Below are positions 35,962 through 45,108 of a stretch of 64,000 nt of DNA, piece by piece. Each line of letters begins with the position of its first letter. The stretch's first letter is position 1. A program made the position numbers and the translations under genes. A model generated the notes under the pieces. It was not told the DNA's origin, did not search any database, and was given only the letters and a program-made list of their open reading frames with translations. The stretch comes from Paenibacillus camerounensis (lineage in GTDB: Bacteria; Bacillota; Bacilli; Paenibacillales; Paenibacillaceae), in assembly GCF_000723885.1 (NCBI RefSeq), contig NZ_CCDG010000021.1, positions 1-64,000 on the forward strand, in the 5' to 3' direction.

Positions 35962-38259
35962 TTGAAAACACTCATTATTGCGGAAAAACCGGACATGGGG
36001 CGGAATATCGCCGCCGCAATAGAACCGAAGGCCAAAAATCACCGTTCCTATCTGGAAGGGGATCAATACATCATTACTTGGGCAATCGGGCATCTTATCG
36101 GGCTTGCAGAGCCGGATGCTTATGATGTCAAATACAAAAAGTGGAATATTAACGACCTGCCGATCATCCCTGATTCATTCAAGCTGGTTCCGAATGCCCG
36201 TACCATTGACCAGCTGAAGGTAATTGGCGAGCTGGCAAAACGCAGCAATCTGCTCGTCAATTCCTGTGACGCCGGGCGGGAGGGGCAGCATATTTTCTCA
36301 CTGATCCAGCGGCATCTAAAGCTAAACCAGCCTGTAAAGCGGCTGTGGATATCAGACCTGACGCCGGAGACGATCCGCAAAGGCTTTCAGGAGCTGAAGG
36401 ACGGCTCGGAATATGAGAATCTGACCAAAGCGGCCCGGGCACGAAGCGAGGCGGACTGGCTGATCGGGATGAACGGCTCCCGCGCTTTTACTACGAAGCA
36501 TAATGTACTGCTGTCAGTTGGACGGGTGCAGACGCCTGTCCTGGCGCTGATCTATGACCGGCAAAAAACGATTGAGGCGTTTTCGTCGCTGAAGTTTTTT
36601 GAGGTGGAGGGTCATTTTGCCCAGAATGAGGTTGTCTATAAAGGCATGTGGCAGGGGGACCGCCTGACCGACAAGGAGAAGGCTGACGCGCTGGCCCTTA
36701 AGGTTAAGGGAAAACCCGGCCGGATCGCCTCCTATGAGGTTAAGGATACGAAGGAGTATCCGAACAAGCTGTATGATCTGACGCTGCTGCAGCGTGAGGC
36801 GAACGGGAAATACGCTTTCTCGGCCAAAAAAACACTGGATATCGCCCAGGCGCTCTACGAGAAGCATAAGGTTATATCTTATCCGCGGACGAACTCCAAC
36901 TACGTTACCGAGCAGAACATCCCGGAGATGCATAAGACGCTGAATGCGCTGCAGGGCACCTCCTACGATGAGCTGGTCAAGGGTGCGAACCGCAGCCTGG
37001 TCCATAAAGGCAATAAATTTGTCTGCAATCCGTCAAAGGTAGAGGATCACCATGCGATCCTGCCGACGAACCGCAAGGCATCGGGGCTGAGTGCAGATGA
37101 AGCCAAGCTGTACGATCTGATTGTGCGCCGTTTCCTGTCGCAGTTCTATCCGCCCGCCGAGTATAAGGTGCATACCGTTCTAACGGAGGTGGAGGGCGAG
37201 ACCTTTAAGACTACGGTCAAGGAACTGCTGAGTCTGGGCTGGAAGGTGATCTATGCCGACCAGAAGAAGGATAAGGCTAAGCCGGCCAAAGGAAAAGGCA
37301 AGGACGAGGAGGAGGAAGAGGAGATTGAGGTGAATGAGCCGTTCTCCGTCTCCCCTGCGGATGAAGTGCTGTGCAGCGATGCGGTGGTCAAAGAGAAGGA
37401 TACGCAGCCGCCCAAGCATTACACCGAAGGCACCCTGCTCAAAGCAATGGAAAGCGCGGGCAAGCAGATTGAGGACGAGGAGCTGCGCGATGTCATGAAG
37501 GACTCCGGGCTCGGTACACCGGCTACCCGTGCAGCAACCATCGAGCGGCTGAAAAACGTCGGTTATGTGGAAATGCAGGGCAAAAAAATCGCGATTACCC
37601 AGAAGGGGCGGACAGCGATCGAGTTGATCCGCGGAGCGGGCATCGAGCTGCTGACCTCACCGGAGATGACCGGGCAATGGGAGCGGCGGCTTAATGAGAT
37701 TGCCCGGGGCACGGCGGCGGACGGGCAGTTCATGGAGAACGTCAAGCGCTTCGCTTCCATGATTGTCGACAAGGTTAAAGTCCAGTCCCGGGCGGCCAAA
37801 ACCTCCTTTGAAGGCGAAACGCCTTCTATCCGGGCCGGCTCCAAAAGCCGGAGCAGCGGGGCAGCGTCCAAGGTAGCTGCGGACAAGCCGGCCGCTGCAC
37901 GCAAGCGCAGCAGTGCCGGAGACGGTGGAGGCGGCGCCAAGCCAGCCGCTGCAAGAACAGCCAAGCCTGCAGAGCAGGGGAGCGGCGGACCGAAGATTAT
38001 CGGCAGCTGTCCGCGCCCCGGCTGCGGCGGCACCATCTTCATGGGCCGCAAGGGCTACGGCTGCTCCCATTACAAAGAGGGCTGCAAGTTCGTGATTTGG
38101 AAGGAAACGCACGGGCGGACACTGACGGACACCCAGGTTAAGGCGCTGATCGAGAAGGGGAAGACCGGTAAGCTCAAGCTGGCTGACGAGGACGGAGCGC
38201 CGCTTGAAGGCAAGCTGATACTGGCGAATGCAGATACCGGGCAGCTCAGTGTAGAATAA
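35962..38259 (+). CDS. topB: DNA topoisomerase III
   Basis: This 765-residue type IA topoisomerase relaxes negative supercoils and separates recombination and replication intermediates. It has the TOPRIM domain at the N-terminus ('LIIAEKPDMGRNIAAAI', 'NSCDAGREGQHIF'), the catalytic tyrosine Y307 in 'VISYPRTNSNYV', 'SVGRVQTPVLALIYDRQ', a low-complexity Ala/Lys/Gly linker (about 612-675) and a C-terminal zinc-type module 'CPRPGCGGTIFMGRKGYGCSHY' with four cysteines. TTG 35962 follows AAGGAG at 35947-35952; the frame opens to ATG 35923 but the protein there lacks homology. Confidence 0.93.
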   Translation: MKTLIIAEKPDMGRNIAAAIEPKAKNHRSYLEGDQYIITWAIGHLIGLAEPDAYDVKYKKWNINDLPIIPDSFKLVPNARTIDQLKVIGELAKRSNLLVNSCDAGREGQHIFSLIQRHLKLNQPVKRLWISDLTPETIRKGFQELKDGSEYENLTKAARARSEADWLIGMNGSRAFTTKHNVLLSVGRVQTPVLALIYDRQKTIEAFSSLKFFEVEGHFAQNEVVYKGMWQGDRLTDKEKADALALKVKGKPGRIASYEVKDTKEYPNKLYDLTLLQREANGKYAFSAKKTLDIAQALYEKHKVISYPRTNSNYVTEQNIPEMHKTLNALQGTSYDELVKGANRSLVHKGNKFVCNPSKVEDHHAILPTNRKASGLSADEAKLYDLIVRRFLSQFYPPAEYKVHTVLTEVEGETFKTTVKELLSLGWKVIYADQKKDKAKPAKGKGKDEEEEEEIEVNEPFSVSPADEVLCSDAVVKEKDTQPPKHYTEGTLLKAMESAGKQIEDEELRDVMKDSGLGTPATRAATIERLKNVGYVEMQGKKIAITQKGRTAIELIRGAGIELLTSPEMTGQWERRLNEIARGTAADGQFMENVKRFASMIVDKVKVQSRAAKTSFEGETPSIRAGSKSRSSGAASKVAADKPAAARKRSSAGDGGGGAKPAAARTAKPAEQGSGGPKIIGSCPRPGCGGTIFMGRKGYGCSHYKEGCKFVIWKETHGRTLTDTQVKALIEKGKTGKLKLADEDGAPLEGKLILANADTGQLSVE

Positions 38260-38295
38260 TCCTGCCCTTCCAGGGTCGACGGGAAGACAAGCCCC

Positions 38296-38352
38296 AAAAA
38301 AGAGGATGCAGCCATGCCGCAGTAGATCCGGCACGTTGCATCCTCTTCTTTT
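38296..38352. terminator. Bidirectional terminator between topB and the DsbA-like gene
   Basis: Perfect 11-bp stem AAGAGGATGCA/TGCATCCTCTT (38300-38310 with 38337-38347), flanked by A's on the left and CTTTT on the right, so it serves both convergent genes. Confidence 0.8.
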
Positions 38353-38366
38353 ACAGGAACAAACCG

Positions 38367-39128
38367 TTATTTCGCTGCCTCAGCCAGACTGCTCTCGATC
38401 GCAGCCGTCAGTCCCTCATAGGAGGAATCCGGCAGAAGGACACCGTTCACCATGAACTTGGGTGTGCCGTTAACTCCGTATGCCCCGGCGATTTTGAAAT
38501 CCTCTTTAACGTCGAACATGTGGGTGTGGTTCTTCACATCCTGCTCGAACAAGGCGTAATCGATGCCTTCAATGTTCTCTTTGACGAAGTTAAGGATAAA
38601 TTTCTGGGTGGCCCAGATGGTGCTCTCATCGCCCTGATTGGCGTACAGCTTATGAACATATTCCCAGAACTTCTCGTTGCTCTGCTTATAGATCGCTTCC
38701 CCGGCACTGGCTGCCAGGTAGGAGTCACGGTCAATAAAAGCGAAGTTCATGAAATAGAGCTCAGCCTTTCCGGTATCAACATAGTCTTTGATGAAGGTAT
38801 CCAGATTAGCCTCGGTCCATTTCTTGCAGGCAGGGCATTTGAAATCGGCGAACTCAATGACCTTGACCTTGGCCTCAGGATTGCCCAGACGCGGCTGCTT
38901 CTCATATTTCAGGCCGTCAACCACAATCGTACCCTTCACATCCGTATAGTTAGGCAGACCTTCGAGCACATCTGCCTCTTTGGAGTTGCCGTCCGTGATA
39001 ACGTAGATAAGTACGATTGCCAGAATAACTGCGATGATTCCCAGCAGCATGGGCAGCAGACGGGAGCCGGATTTGTTCCGGGCAGACTGCTTGTTCGGTG
39101 TGCGGTTAGGACTTGCTTGCTTGTTCAT
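38367..39128 (-). CDS. Membrane-anchored DsbA/BdbD-type thiol oxidoreductase
   Basis: This 253-residue protein has a short basic N-terminus, one transmembrane segment (about 24-45) and an extracellular DsbA fold with redox motif C98-P-A-C101 ('FADFKCPACKKW') and cis-proline 'NGTPKFMV'. Like Bacillus BdbD it should form disulfides in secreted proteins. The usual partner BdbC (quinone-linked DsbB) is not adjacent, so reoxidation is handled elsewhere. AGGAGG precedes the ATG on the minus strand. Confidence 0.88.
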   Translation of the reverse strand: MNKQASPNRTPNKQSARNKSGSRLLPMLLGIIAVILAIVLIYVITDGNSKEADVLEGLPNYTDVKGTIVVDGLKYEKQPRLGNPEAKVKVIEFADFKCPACKKWTEANLDTFIKDYVDTGKAELYFMNFAFIDRDSYLAASAGEAIYKQSNEKFWEYVHKLYANQGDESTIWATQKFILNFVKENIEGIDYALFEQDVKNHTHMFDVKEDFKIAGAYGVNGTPKFMVNGVLLPDSSYEGLTAAIESSLAEAAK

Positions 39129-39228
39129 TCCTACCTCCTGAATGAGTTTGAAAAAATCTACTCAAACAGTATAAATGTTACCTGTGCAGTATGCCTATGG
39201 CATTTGTAACAGGAGGCCGGTCTTATTG

Positions 39229-39981
39229 TCAGCCGTGACTTTGGAGCTTGGAAGCGGTGCGGATCACCGGCGGAACCTCACTGATCGAGGAAATGGTCAT
39301 GACCGACTGCTGCAGCTCGCGCTGAAGCTCAATCAGGTTATACAGCCATTCATTCTGCTGCTTCAGATAGATGCTGTTAATGCCGGCAGTCAAGGCCGGA
39401 AGCACGTCAGTACGCAGGGAATTGCCGATCATCCAGGTGCGCTGGCGTTCAAACGGATGGGCGACCAGGATATTTTCAAGGGATTCAATATTTTTATGCT
39501 GGCGGATAAAGATCCGGTCGTCGAAATAGACATCGAGCTTCATCTGCTCAATTTTGCGCTGCTGAATGGTATCATCCCCGCCGGTATACAGGTACAGGTC
39601 GTGCCCGTCATGCTTCAGTGCATCGAGGGTCTCCACCATGCCGGGATAGGCTTCTACCTCCTGATCATACACACTGAGTCCGAGCTTCATCAGCTGCTGC
39701 TCATGGTAGGAATCCATAGGTCGGTTATATTTGGCGCAGAAAAAGCGGTAGGTGGCGATCAGCGATTTGGGGAAATTGTCGCTGGCCAGGCCGCTGGTGC
39801 TGACCGTTTCAACATCTATTTCTACCTGTTTGGTGCGGAATTCGCCGGTGGTCGGGCCGTATTCCCCGAACCAGCCGGACATGAGCTCGAAATACTGCCC
39901 CAAAATGAGGTCAAAATATTTGTTGCAATGCACCAGGGTGTCGTCCAGATCAAAAATAACTTGTTGCGGCAAATATTTCAT
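39229..39981 (-). CDS. HAD-superfamily hydrolase
   Basis: The 250-residue enzyme has motif I 'VIFDLDDTLVHCNKYF', motif II 'LYLYTGGDD', and a motif III/IV region 'RTWMIGNSLRTDVLPALTAGI', with a helical cap between. The usual 'GD' of motif IV is 'GNSLRTD', as in the YqeG/YjjG-like subgroup. Substrate unknown. ATG 39981 follows AGGAGTGAG; a GTG at 39990 lies within that site, so I prefer the shorter form. Confidence 0.85.
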   Translation of the reverse strand: MKYLPQQVIFDLDDTLVHCNKYFDLILGQYFELMSGWFGEYGPTTGEFRTKQVEIDVETVSTSGLASDNFPKSLIATYRFFCAKYNRPMDSYHEQQLMKLGLSVYDQEVEAYPGMVETLDALKHDGHDLYLYTGGDDTIQQRKIEQMKLDVYFDDRIFIRQHKNIESLENILVAHPFERQRTWMIGNSLRTDVLPALTAGINSIYLKQQNEWLYNLIELQRELQQSVMTISSISEVPPVIRTASKLQSHG

Positions 39982-40036
39982 AACGCTCACTCCTAAACCT
40001 GTATGTTATTCAGCAATCACTGCTTGTGTACAGCTA

Positions 40037-40960
40037 TTATAAACGAATATAGGACTCCAGGAACATCTGCAGATCGGAAGCGCCGTCCGGACGGACACTG
40101 TAACGCTCATTGCCTTCACCTTCACTGCCCAGATGAACGCGCAGCAATCCGGCAACACGCAGCATCAGCAGATGGTGCATCATAGTATCGCTGGTCTGGC
40201 CCAGTACAGATTGAAGCTCCCATAAGGTCTTGGGCTCATGTGCGGCATAACGCAGCAGCCTCAGCCGGGTAGGATCGGACAGCGCTTTGGCTAAGCGGAG
40301 CAGAACGGTCGGCGGTTCATCCTCGTTATCTGAAGGAACATCTACCGGGTACTGGATAATCATTAATGTATTATAGAAGCAATACATATTAATCGGCCGG
40401 TTATGAATCGTAGGAATGAGCACCACGGTCTGCAGATCAGGTATATCCTCGATGACGACACCGCCTGAGGCATACTCAATCAGCGCTGCCGGGCCCATTT
40501 TGCTCTCCAGCATTTTTTTCTCGGAAGCATCCTCAATCAGAAGCGGCAGGAGCTTCTGCTCGGTATGGCGGAAATACTGCTCGTACCACAGCCGCAGAAG
40601 CGGCGGATAGTCCTGCTTGATCCGTGCACATTCTTCTATGGTGAAATCCGGGAACAACGGCGCTGTCTGCTCAAAGCACTCTTCCAGTGACTGTGATTCC
40701 AGTTCTGAGAGGAACTGCAATACCTTCGAAGCCGGACGGCGCCGGTAAGCCCACACATACAGGACATCATAATCGGTAAACGGCCATTCGGCTGCCTGCC
40801 TAAGCATAGATACCTGCTGCGGAGGAATGCGGCCGTCAATATCACGTATCCAGTCCGGACCCATATCCAGGTTGGAGATCCATTTGCGCGTTACATATAA
40901 CATAAAGCTGTCGATCAGTTCATAGACAGGCGAGACATCAATTTTGAGTTCATAAGTCAT
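40037..40960 (-). CDS. ArsR-type winged-helix regulator with long N-terminal domain
   Basis: The 307-residue protein has a C-terminal winged helix ('LLRLAKALSDPTRLRLLRYAAHEPKTLWELQSVLGQTSDTMMHHLLMLRVAGLLRVH'), clearly ArsR-like, after about 220 residues of unassigned sequence that may sense a ligand. No metal-binding cysteine pair of classical ArsR is visible. The start ATG 40960 follows GGGGGTG; a longer frame to 41041 lacks a site. It is divergent from the MFS transporter at 41105 with 144 bp between, so that transporter is the likeliest target. Confidence 0.82.
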   Translation of the reverse strand: MTYELKIDVSPVYELIDSFMLYVTRKWISNLDMGPDWIRDIDGRIPPQQVSMLRQAAEWPFTDYDVLYVWAYRRRPASKVLQFLSELESQSLEECFEQTAPLFPDFTIEECARIKQDYPPLLRLWYEQYFRHTEQKLLPLLIEDASEKKMLESKMGPAALIEYASGGVVIEDIPDLQTVVLIPTIHNRPINMYCFYNTLMIIQYPVDVPSDNEDEPPTVLLRLAKALSDPTRLRLLRYAAHEPKTLWELQSVLGQTSDTMMHHLLMLRVAGLLRVHLGSEGEGNERYSVRPDGASDLQMFLESYIRL

Positions 40961-41104
40961 GAAGCTTGCACCCCCAGGAAATCGGTCACTTCTATATATT
41001 ATCTCTTGTTTAGAAGAGGGTTGTCCACTATAATGTTCCATGTTTGCCCTAAAGGGCAGGTTTTATCCGCTATTACCTGATAACCGTTCAAGGAGGATTC
41101 ATCT

Positions 41105-42280
41105 GTGTCAGACCGGCTTTTAGCTACACGTTCAAACAGTAAGCTTAACTATTTCATTCTTATTACCGTTATCATTGCTGCCGGCCTGAGCCAGGGGCTG
41201 CTGCTGCCGGTGCTGTCTATCCTGCTGGAGCAAAAGGGGGTTTCCTCCTCGCTCAACGGACTGAACGCCGCAGCACTCTATGTCGGATCGTTTGCTATGA
41301 CCCTTGTTGCTGAGCGGGTCCTTGGTGCTATCGGCTTCAAAAAGCTCATTGCTGCCGGCTTAAGCCTGGTCCTCGTTACGCTGCTGCTGTTCCCGCTGGT
41401 GCCGGGTGTCACCGCCTGGTTCGTACTGCGGCTGCTGGTCGGCATCGGTGATGCAGCCATTAATTATGCAGCTCAGCTATGGGTACTCCTTATGGCACCG
41501 GCAGAGCACCGGGGGCGTAACCTTTCGCTGTACGGAATGTCCTACGGCCTGGGATTCAGCCTGGGTCCGGCCGGAATCAGCCTGCTCCGCTTCGGCGAGG
41601 CGGCACCGTTTCTGATTCTGGCCGGATTATTCCTGCTGGCTCTGCTACTCGTGTTGTTCAAGCTCCCCAATTCCCGCCCGGACAAGGTAGAGCAGAACGA
41701 AGGTCAAGCCCGCCGGTTCGGCCGCAGCTACAGCCTGGCCTGGTATGCGCTCATTCCGGCGCTGCTGTACGGGTATATGGAGGCGAGCCTGAACAGTAAC
41801 TTCCCGGTTTACGGCCTGCGCTCAGGCTTCACCACTGACCAGATTGCCGCGCTCCTGCCGTTTGCAGGCATCGGCGGCCTGCTGCTCCAGCTGCCGCTCG
41901 GGCTGTGGAGCGACCGTCACGGACGCAAAAAAATCCTGATCTTTGCCGGAACCTCCGGCGGGTTAGCCTTTATGCTGCTGCCGCTTGCCGGCAACCATTT
42001 CATGCTGACACTGTTCGTGCTGCTGGTGGCGGGGGGCCTTGTAGGCTCGTTCTTTTCACTGGGCTTAAGCTATGCAGCGGATATTCTGCCGCGTAATCTG
42101 CTGCCCGCGGCGAATGTTGTTTCTTCTTTTCATTTTAGTATCGGCAGTATCATCGGTCCCGGCGTCGGAGGCCTGCTGCTGGAGTACGGCTGGGGCAGCG
42201 GTGTATTCGCGCTGCTGGGCGGCTTGTATATATTGTTTGGCTTAACCGGGCTGATATTCTCGCCAAGACAGCTGAATTGA
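41105..42280 (+). CDS. MFS efflux-type transporter
   Basis: The 391-residue membrane protein has 12 predicted hydrophobic segments and MFS motif A-like 'LGLWSDRHGRKKILIFAG' between TM8 and TM9 region, plus 'GLSYAADILPRNLLPAANVVSSFHFSIGSIIGPGVGG'. Its type (about 390 residues, YfmO/YttB-like) suggests drug or metabolite export, substrate unknown. The GTG start follows AAGGAGG at 41090-41096. The divergent ArsR-type gene is its likely regulator. Confidence 0.88.
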   Translation: MSDRLLATRSNSKLNYFILITVIIAAGLSQGLLLPVLSILLEQKGVSSSLNGLNAAALYVGSFAMTLVAERVLGAIGFKKLIAAGLSLVLVTLLLFPLVPGVTAWFVLRLLVGIGDAAINYAAQLWVLLMAPAEHRGRNLSLYGMSYGLGFSLGPAGISLLRFGEAAPFLILAGLFLLALLLVLFKLPNSRPDKVEQNEGQARRFGRSYSLAWYALIPALLYGYMEASLNSNFPVYGLRSGFTTDQIAALLPFAGIGGLLLQLPLGLWSDRHGRKKILIFAGTSGGLAFMLLPLAGNHFMLTLFVLLVAGGLVGSFFSLGLSYAADILPRNLLPAANVVSSFHFSIGSIIGPGVGGLLLEYGWGSGVFALLGGLYILFGLTGLIFSPRQLN

Positions 42281-42370
42281 GTTAAGATAGGAACGGATGT
42301 ACGCATGGCAATTGGTCCCGTTTTCAGAGTACACTATAGAGTAGAGACCAAGACAGGGAGAGGCTGAACT

Positions 42371-43096
42371 ATGATTACAGTTGAACATCTAGCCAAAGCA
42401 GTCGGAGAAGATAAGCTGCCGGTTCTGCAGGATATCGGTTTTCAATTAGAGCCGGGGGAGCTCGTAGTGCTGGTGGGAGCCAGCGGAAGCGGTAAGTCCA
42501 CGCTGCTGCGCTGTCTGGCGCTGCGTGAGAAATGGGATAGAGGGAATTTCCGGGTAGACGGAACAGATATCATGAAAAGTCCGCTGGCCGGCAGACGCAA
42601 AATCCGCCGGGAATGGGCGTATCTGGAGCAGAATGCCGAGCTTAATCCGAACCGGACTGCACTGAAGAATGTACTGATCGGACAGTCCTCGCAGACGCCG
42701 CTATGGCGGATGGTGACGGGAATGGTCCGTCAGGATGATTATATGGGAGCAATGGACGAGCTGGATACGCTTGGCCTGCTGGACAAAGCTAAGCTAAAAA
42801 CAAACCAGCTCAGCGGTGGAGAGCGGCAGCGTGTTGCCATTGCGCGGGCGCTTGTGCATGGTGCGAAGGTTATCCTGGCCGATGAGCCGGTAACCGGGCT
42901 AGACCCGCGGACAGCAGAGGGCGTTCTGGAGACACTGCGCAGGCTCTGCAAAGAAACGGGGCTGATCGTAATTACCGTACTTCCGCTGGAGCTGGCAGAA
43001 CGTTATGCAACCAGGCTGTGGGTACTCGAGAACGGCAGAATCAAGCATGATGTGCGGGGACGCCGCCTGACCTCCCAGGAGCGCATTAATCTGTAG
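42371..43096 (+). CDS. ABC transporter ATP-binding protein, PhnC-like, orphan
   Basis: This 241-residue ATPase has Walker A 'GASGSGKST', signature 'LSGGERQRVAIARAL', Walker B 'VILADEPVTGLD' and the sequence 'EWAYLEQNAELNPNRTALKNVLIGQ', reminiscent of the phosphonate-type PhnC/LolD class. There is no permease or binding-protein gene beside it; the next gene is a lipoprotein. In the H-loop position there is 'ITVLPLELAERY', without the usual His-Asp (normally VTHD), so its ATPase cycle may be impaired or changed. GGGAGAGG precedes the ATG. Confidence 0.8.
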   Translation: MITVEHLAKAVGEDKLPVLQDIGFQLEPGELVVLVGASGSGKSTLLRCLALREKWDRGNFRVDGTDIMKSPLAGRRKIRREWAYLEQNAELNPNRTALKNVLIGQSSQTPLWRMVTGMVRQDDYMGAMDELDTLGLLDKAKLKTNQLSGGERQRVAIARALVHGAKVILADEPVTGLDPRTAEGVLETLRRLCKETGLIVITVLPLELAERYATRLWVLENGRIKHDVRGRRLTSQERINL

Positions 43097-43133
43097 CTGA
43101 GATGAGCATGAAACAAGGAAAGAGTGATGAAGC

Positions 43134-44417
43134 TTGAAGCGAAGTGTTGCTAGACGTCTGGCGGCAGCTGTTCTGTCATTGTCCGTACTGTCGGGATGTA
43201 CCTTCATCAGCGATCCTGTTTCAAAGATGAAGGCGCCTGAGCTGACCGCCGATAAGGCTTCCCTGATGACAGCGATCAAGTCGCAGATGCCGGCCAGCGC
43301 TACGCTAATCCGGCCTGCCGGAGAAGATGACAGCTCGATTTTTACAGAGGATCTGGACAAGGACGGCACATTGGAGACGCTGGTGTTCTATTTAACCGAG
43401 AATGAATCGGTTCTGATTCACGGCATGATCCTGGAGAAGACAGAGGATGGCTGGGTGAAAAAGCTTGATTTCGACGGTGACGGCAATCAGCTGGAGTCGG
43501 TTGAGTTGAGAGATGTGACTGGTGACGGGAAGCTGGATATCATAGCCGGCTATTCGCGCGGCGTGGAAAAGGGAATGGTTGTCTATACCTATTCCGGCGG
43601 TGAGCTGGAGGAGGTGCTGTCACAGCCTTATACCAGATTTATGATAGACGATCTGAACGAGGATGATATTGCCGACATTACGGTGGTCTATTTTAAACGC
43701 AATGAGCTGAACAAAATAACAACCTATCAGTTTGACGACGGCTTCAAGGTATTGGACCAGCTTGATGACCTTGACCCTTATTTTAATAATTATTACAATA
43801 TTGTCTCAGGTAAAGTGGCAGAGAATAAAGAAGGTATTGTACTGGATGCGGCGGTGGATTCCCGGTCGGCTTATACCACTGTGGTTGTGATGGAGAACAA
43901 TAAGCTGCGGGTAGTTATTCCGGGCGATGCCAAAACGTTTAAGGACAGAAAGATTGCCAGCGAGGATATCGACGGCGACGGCATTATCGAGATTGGCATG
44001 CTGGAGCCGCCGGGCGGGTGGGATTACTTTGACCCGGAAGCTATTCCTTACTTCACCTCCTATTATAAATGGGACGGTAAGGACGGGCTGAGCTTTACTG
44101 CGCAGAAGTACCGTGATCCGTCAGACCGCTTCGTGATTGATTTTCTGCCGGAGTGGCACGGCAAGATTACGGTGGATACCAAATCCGTACAGGATAAATC
44201 ACTGAAGTTTATCATGTCGGACACGGGCGAGACGGTCGTAGAGGTAACATTCTTTACCCAGCAGGAATGGGACCGTGTCAAGAACAGCGGCTGGAAGGTG
44301 CTCAGCAGGGACATGGACAAAATTATCGGCTACCGGGGTGAACTGGTACAGAGCACGGGCGGGAGCGACAGCGATAAAATAACCGCTCCAATGGAAAGGA
44401 AGGGAATCGATGAGTAA
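43134..44417 (+). CDS. FG-GAP/VCBS-type lipoprotein with repeated calcium motifs
   Basis: The 427-residue protein has a lipobox L-S-G-C (cysteine at about 22) and several D-x-D/N-x-D-G motifs spaced along the chain: DLDKDG, DFDGDG, DVTGDG, DLNEDD and DIDGDG. Such motifs bind calcium in FG-GAP/VCBS beta-propeller repeats. It is probably anchored outside the cell. TTG 43134 begins the frame, with AAGGAAAG about 12 bases upstream. It overlaps the response-regulator gene by 8 bp, so it should be made together with the two-component system and may feed it a signal. Function not identified. Confidence 0.75.
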   Translation: MKRSVARRLAAAVLSLSVLSGCTFISDPVSKMKAPELTADKASLMTAIKSQMPASATLIRPAGEDDSSIFTEDLDKDGTLETLVFYLTENESVLIHGMILEKTEDGWVKKLDFDGDGNQLESVELRDVTGDGKLDIIAGYSRGVEKGMVVYTYSGGELEEVLSQPYTRFMIDDLNEDDIADITVVYFKRNELNKITTYQFDDGFKVLDQLDDLDPYFNNYYNIVSGKVAENKEGIVLDAAVDSRSAYTTVVVMENNKLRVVIPGDAKTFKDRKIASEDIDGDGIIEIGMLEPPGGWDYFDPEAIPYFTSYYKWDGKDGLSFTAQKYRDPSDRFVIDFLPEWHGKITVDTKSVQDKSLKFIMSDTGETVVEVTFFTQQEWDRVKNSGWKVLSRDMDKIIGYRGELVQSTGGSDSDKITAPMERKGIDE

Positions 44418-45108
44418 AGTACTGATACTGGAGGATGAAGAATCCATCCGCAGTTTTATTGTAATCAACCTGAAACGTAACGGCTTCGAGGTGCTGGAGG
44501 CAGCTGACGGTAATGAGGCGCTGCACAAGCTGACCACCGTGCCTGATATTGATATTGCCTTGCTGGATGTGATGGTTCCGGGTATCGACGGCTTTGAGGT
44601 CTGCCGGCGCATCCGTGAGACCAATGAGCGTCTCGGGATTATTTTTCTGACTGCCAAGGTGCAGGAGCAGGATAAGGTCTATGCGCTTTCCGTAGGGGCT
44701 GATGATCATGTCAGCAAGCCGTTCAGCCCGACCGAGCTGATTGCGCGCATTCAATCGCTGCTGCGCCGGGTGAATGTCCACCGTGAGCAGTCGGCCAAGG
44801 TATCCTTTCACTCGGGCCCGTTTACGCTGGATCTGATCTCCAAGCAGTTTAAACGCAGCGGGGAACCAATTGAGCTGACGCCGACAGAATTTTCTCTGGT
44901 GCAGTTTTTCCTGGAGAAAGAGAATACGCCGCTCAGCCGCGACTCCCTGCTTGACCATGTCTGGGGCAAGGAGTATATGGGTGATCCGAAGATCGTCGAT
45001 GTGAACATCCGCCGGCTGCGCCAAAAAATTGAAAACAACCCGTCTGAGCCTGAATATCTGCAGACTGTATGGGGACACGGCTACAAATGGAAAGGTCAGG
45101 TACAATGA
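44410..45108 (+). CDS. OmpR-family response regulator
   Basis: The 232-residue regulator has a complete receiver (acidic pair 'LEDEE', phospho-acceptor in 'IALLDVMVPGIDG', lysine in 'DHVSKPFSP') and a winged-helix domain ('IELTPTEFSLVQFFLEKENTPLSRDSLLDHVWGKEYMGDPKIVDVNIRRLRQKIE', here only outlined, then 'QTVWGHGYKW'). It overlaps the lipoprotein gene upstream by 8 bp, and its stop overlaps the histidine-kinase start (ATGA), so all three are translated as a unit. Confidence 0.94.
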   Translation: MSKVLILEDEESIRSFIVINLKRNGFEVLEAADGNEALHKLTTVPDIDIALLDVMVPGIDGFEVCRRIRETNERLGIIFLTAKVQEQDKVYALSVGADDHVSKPFSPTELIARIQSLLRRVNVHREQSAKVSFHSGPFTLDLISKQFKRSGEPIELTPTEFSLVQFFLEKENTPLSRDSLLDHVWGKEYMGDPKIVDVNIRRLRQKIENNPSEPEYLQTVWGHGYKWKGQVQ

